A stretch of DNA of 10,729 bases from Baffinella frigidus (lineage: Eukaryota > Cryptophyceae > Cryptomonadales > Baffinellaceae): NCBI GenBank assembly GCA_026770585.1, contig MU646308.1:993005-1003733 (forward strand), written 5' to 3'. Below the pieces are notes generated by a model, which was not told the origin of the DNA, searched no databases, and worked only from the letters and a program-made list of their open reading frames with translations. How positions within the stretch are numbered: the stretch's first letter is position 1; every line of letters starts with the position of its first letter. Both the position numbers and the translations under genes were made by a program. Below are positions 8,950 to 10,729 of this stretch, piece by piece.

Positions 8950-9202
8950 GCGTGGCGTCAGGCTGTGCCAGTGTTAATAAAAAGGTCTATCTCTCCACTC
9001 TGTTCCGCGACTTTCCAACCGGTCGAGACTCTGAGCTCCGATGTTTACTCGAGAGGGCTCGTGAGCTTACCCCAATAACAGTCGACCTATTGGCCCGAGG
9101 CGGGCTCGTCCTGGACTAGGTCCTCACAGGTTCTCGTTGGCCCACCAACGCACACTCATGTAGATGTGCTCCGAAAGGAAGCATGGCCTTTCTACAGTAC
9201 AA
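8950..9202. other. Low-repeat spacer, no gene recognised
   Basis: About 8950-8985 resembles the sequence after family 2 copy 1 (GGCGT.. then AAAAAGG), so a tail may travel with that family. A hairpin CGTTGG..CCAACG is at about 9136-9151. Otherwise nothing. Confidence 0.45.
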
Positions 9203-9256
9203 GTTCTGGTGTCCGCCTATGCTGGGAGCTCGAAGAACCTAAAGCACCTAAAGGAC

Positions 9257-9379
9257 CAAGGGTGCCTTGCTCATAAGAAACTGCCCCCCCACTAGAGGAC
9301 AACCACAAGGTCCTCGGCATGGGCCTACTGTAGGGTCCTAGGAGGAGGCGGTTTCTTATGAGCGAGGTACCCCTGTACC
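9257..9379. mobile_element. Fold-back element family 1, copy 5 (nested, diverged)
   Basis: Left arm decayed (AAGGGTGCCTTGCTCATAAG), right arm intact (CTTATGAGCGAGGTACCCCT). It starts directly at the inner end of the 9203-9256 arm. The minus-strand ORF covering it contains the arm-derived peptide GTSLIRN. Confidence 0.8.
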
Positions 9380-9600
9380 CTGGCGTGGACTCTGCACATA
9401 CATGCAGCTCTTGTCTGTCGGGGCTACTCGATGGAGCAGTGTGGTGGAGCGGATTCGTACACGGCCGTTGCTCTGGTTGAGCGTGCCTCAAGTGGGGGGA
9501 GGCGCGTGTGCTAAAACGTGAAAGGGGACAAGGCCCTTATCAAAGCAAACCTTCAGGGTTTGATCGCATCAAGGTTTCCCGGAAGTTTTCTGGGGGAAAC
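9380..9600. other. Interior of the 450 bp element, no gene
   Basis: Small hairpins CAAACC..GGGTTTG (about 9545-9562) and GTTTCCC..GGGGAAAC (about 9573-9600). No open frame worth calling. Confidence 0.45.
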
Positions 9601-9750
9601 GTCCTTTCGTTTTTTTATGTCCTTCGAGCTCCCACCATAGGCGGACACCGGAACGTAAGTCAATGAATGGGAAACCTGAGCGCGGTCTGCGCTTACTTCC
9701 CAAAAGGTGGGTCTAGGAGTGTCAGACATCGGAGAGAGCCACTCAGATAT

Positions 9751-9853
9751 ATCCTTTAAGTGACCAGTAGGCGCATACGCCCTACGGTAGGGCCCTAGGA
9801 CCTGCCTAGGGCAGGTTAGGGTGAAATATTCACCCTATGGTCACTTCAGGGAT
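9751..9853 (+). mobile_element. Fold-back element family 2, copy 3
   Basis: Ends ATCCTTTAAGTGACCA and TGGTCACTTCAGGGAT, interior GGCGCATACGCCCTACGGTA as in copy 2. Flanking T and A make TATCC...GGATA. The preceding 9655-9750 has no recognised feature. Confidence 0.83.
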
Positions 9854-9873
9854 AGTCCTGTCCAGCGTGAGAG

Positions 9874-9994
9874 TACAGGAGTACCTCACTCATAAGAAAC
9901 CGCCCCCCCCCATAGGACCCCCCTAAGACCCTAGGCATGTCCTACCGTAGGGTCCTATGGGGGCGCGGTTTCTTATGAGCGAGGTACCCCTGTA
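9874..9994. mobile_element. Fold-back element family 1, copy 6
   Basis: Starts TACAGGAGTACCTCACTCAT and ends GAGCGAGGTACCCCTGTA; core CCTACCGTAGGGTCCTATGG. It lies 20 bases after family 2 copy 3. Confidence 0.88.
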
Positions 9995-10373
9995 GTTCGA
10001 GGGGACGAGTGTGAGAGTAGGTTGAAGGCTCTAATGGATCTCACGCCGTTTCGGCCTCAAGTCTCTCGGCCCGCTCCGGGCTCTATAAACTGGAACAATC
10101 ACAAACCGCTTTCACTGGGGAAATCGCGTTCACTGAAAAAAACACTCTGCCACGCCACGGGTCGCGTCCCTCATCACGTCCCTCGTCATCTGGAGGAAGG
10201 GCGCTCGAGACACACAGAGACATCGTGCGCGAGTAAGGCTTCACTGAGGAGAACAGGGTTCCGCAGCACGTGCGGGCTTGTATCGCCTGAACGTGACTGT
10301 GTAAAGTCACTACGGCCATCCTACACGGGGTAGTATCCCCAGACATCACGACCCTCGTCGCGTCCATCAAGCT
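9995..10373. other. Unique region, no recognised gene
   Basis: Overlapping ORFs exist on both strands (about 100 codons each), neither with a recognisable motif. A + frame at about 10161-10212 reads VASLITSLVIWRK before a possible donor GTAAGG, which is weak. CGTCCCTC(A/G)TCA is repeated near 10166 and 10180 and in altered form near 10349. Small hairpins GTGACT..AGTCAC (about 10293) and GGGG..CCCC (about 10327). Confidence 0.4.
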
Positions 10374-10510
10374 TTAGATGACGCTTTACATGGACGCTGT
10401 CGATGGGCGTTAGATGGACGCTGCCGATGGGCTCTGGATGGACGCTGACGTGTTTAGATGGACGATGCCGTTTTTACATGGACGCTGACGCATTTACATG
10501 GACGGATGCT
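10374..10510. repeat. 20-25 bp minisatellite (TTTAGATGGACGCTG type)
   Basis: About seven units alternating TTTAGATGGACG and TTTACATGGACG, with GATGGGC or GACG(T/C) tails. Single units occur at about 246 and 7141, which links this end to the rest of the window. Confidence 0.85.
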
Positions 10511-10560
10511 TTGCCGAGGGCGCGCGCGGCATACCTCCGGACGCGCCCCTGCGGTTCGTT

Positions 10561-10729
10561 TCGGGTTTAGGGTTCAGGGTTTAGGGTTTAGGGTTTAGGG
10601 TTTGGGGTTTGGGGTTTAGGGTTTGGGGTTTATGGGTTGGGGGTTGGGGTTTAGGGTTTAGGGGTTGGGGGTTGGGGTTTAGGGTTTAGGGGTTGGGGTT
10701 TGGGGCTTGGGGTTTGGGGTTTGGGGTTT
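10561..10729. repeat. Right-end TTTAGGG/TTTGGGG telomere-like tract
   Basis: A few perfect TTTAGGG units at about 10565-10600, then a mix dominated by TTTGGGG and GGGTTGGGG variants up to the last base. Orientation is that of a right chromosome end. Unlike the left end, the outermost part is not homogeneous. Confidence 0.88.

Larger units (their letters stand above)
9203..9654. mobile_element. ~450 bp element with ~54 bp terminal inverted repeats
   Basis: Left arm 9203-9256 (GTTCTGGTGTCCGCCTATG...GGAGCTCGAAG...AAAGGAC) pairs with right arm 9601-9654 (GTCCTTT...CTTCGAGCTCC...CATAGGCGGACACCGGAAC); the outer ~33 bases match best. The interior holds family 1 copy 5 and ~220 bases without coding signal. 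It fits a non-autonomous transposon into which a MITE inserted. Confidence 0.75.

Noticed and set aside
9000-9200. Possible tRNA or small RNA gene
   Set aside because: Hairpins are present, but no clover-leaf arrangement or A/B box pair could be built.
10083-10370. Overlapping ORFs on both strands
   Set aside because: Neither has a motif, splice support or compositional sign of coding; left as unrecognised.

Overview
The window is eukaryotic nuclear DNA, most likely from a microalga or another protist with plant-type telomeres. It opens with about 13 perfect CCCTAAA units reading inward and closes with TTTAGGG/TTTGGGG repeats reading outward, so both ends look telomeric or subtelomeric. No prokaryotic-style gene is present. 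Nearly all long ORFs are translations of simple repeats or fold-back elements. A cryptophyte-like source is possible, because peptides translated from the fold-back elements recall spurious proteins I have seen in algal gene sets. That is memory, not evidence from this sequence.

Left two thirds (about 812-7593, + strand): a hidden intron-rich gene. Short exons, none obvious as an ORF, join mostly in matching phase into the C-terminal half of a TRP-like cation channel. The order is pore helix (ending FGEFSLDQ), S6 (ending [13 protein letters not shown]), a post-S6 segment (SSTFERIQ..., then ALPSPLN), a Cys/Lys/Arg-rich segment, a charged helical tail and a terminal coiled-coil exon with a stop at 7591-7593. 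S1-S5 are not in the window. Introns are packed with telomere-like repeats, minisatellites and AT microsatellites. Almost every exon is followed or preceded by one or more partial copies of itself, all on the + strand and all in gene order, so the gene appears to stutter exon by exon. In some copies every difference is synonymous, which suggests they come from once-functional paralogues or alleles.

Middle (about 6500-7290 and 7594-7686): low-repeat DNA with a few hairpins and no recognised gene. It includes the last channel intron and the 3' flank.

Right third (about 7687-9994): a dense cluster of non-coding fold-back elements. There are six copies of a ~120 bp family (MITE-like, TACAG...CTGTA ends), three copies of a ~103 bp family with different ends but a related core, two short near-perfect hairpins that share a leader, and a ~450 bp inverted-repeat element with one ~120 bp copy nested inside. 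From 9995 to 10373 no gene is recognised. A 20-25 bp minisatellite (TTTAGATGGACGCTG type) and a degenerate telomeric tract close the window.

The polarity of telomere-like repeats changes from CCCTAAA to GGGTTTA between about 6220 and 8025. The window could therefore be a complete very small linear molecule, two subtelomeres joined, or a subtelomeric contig; the sequence alone does not decide.
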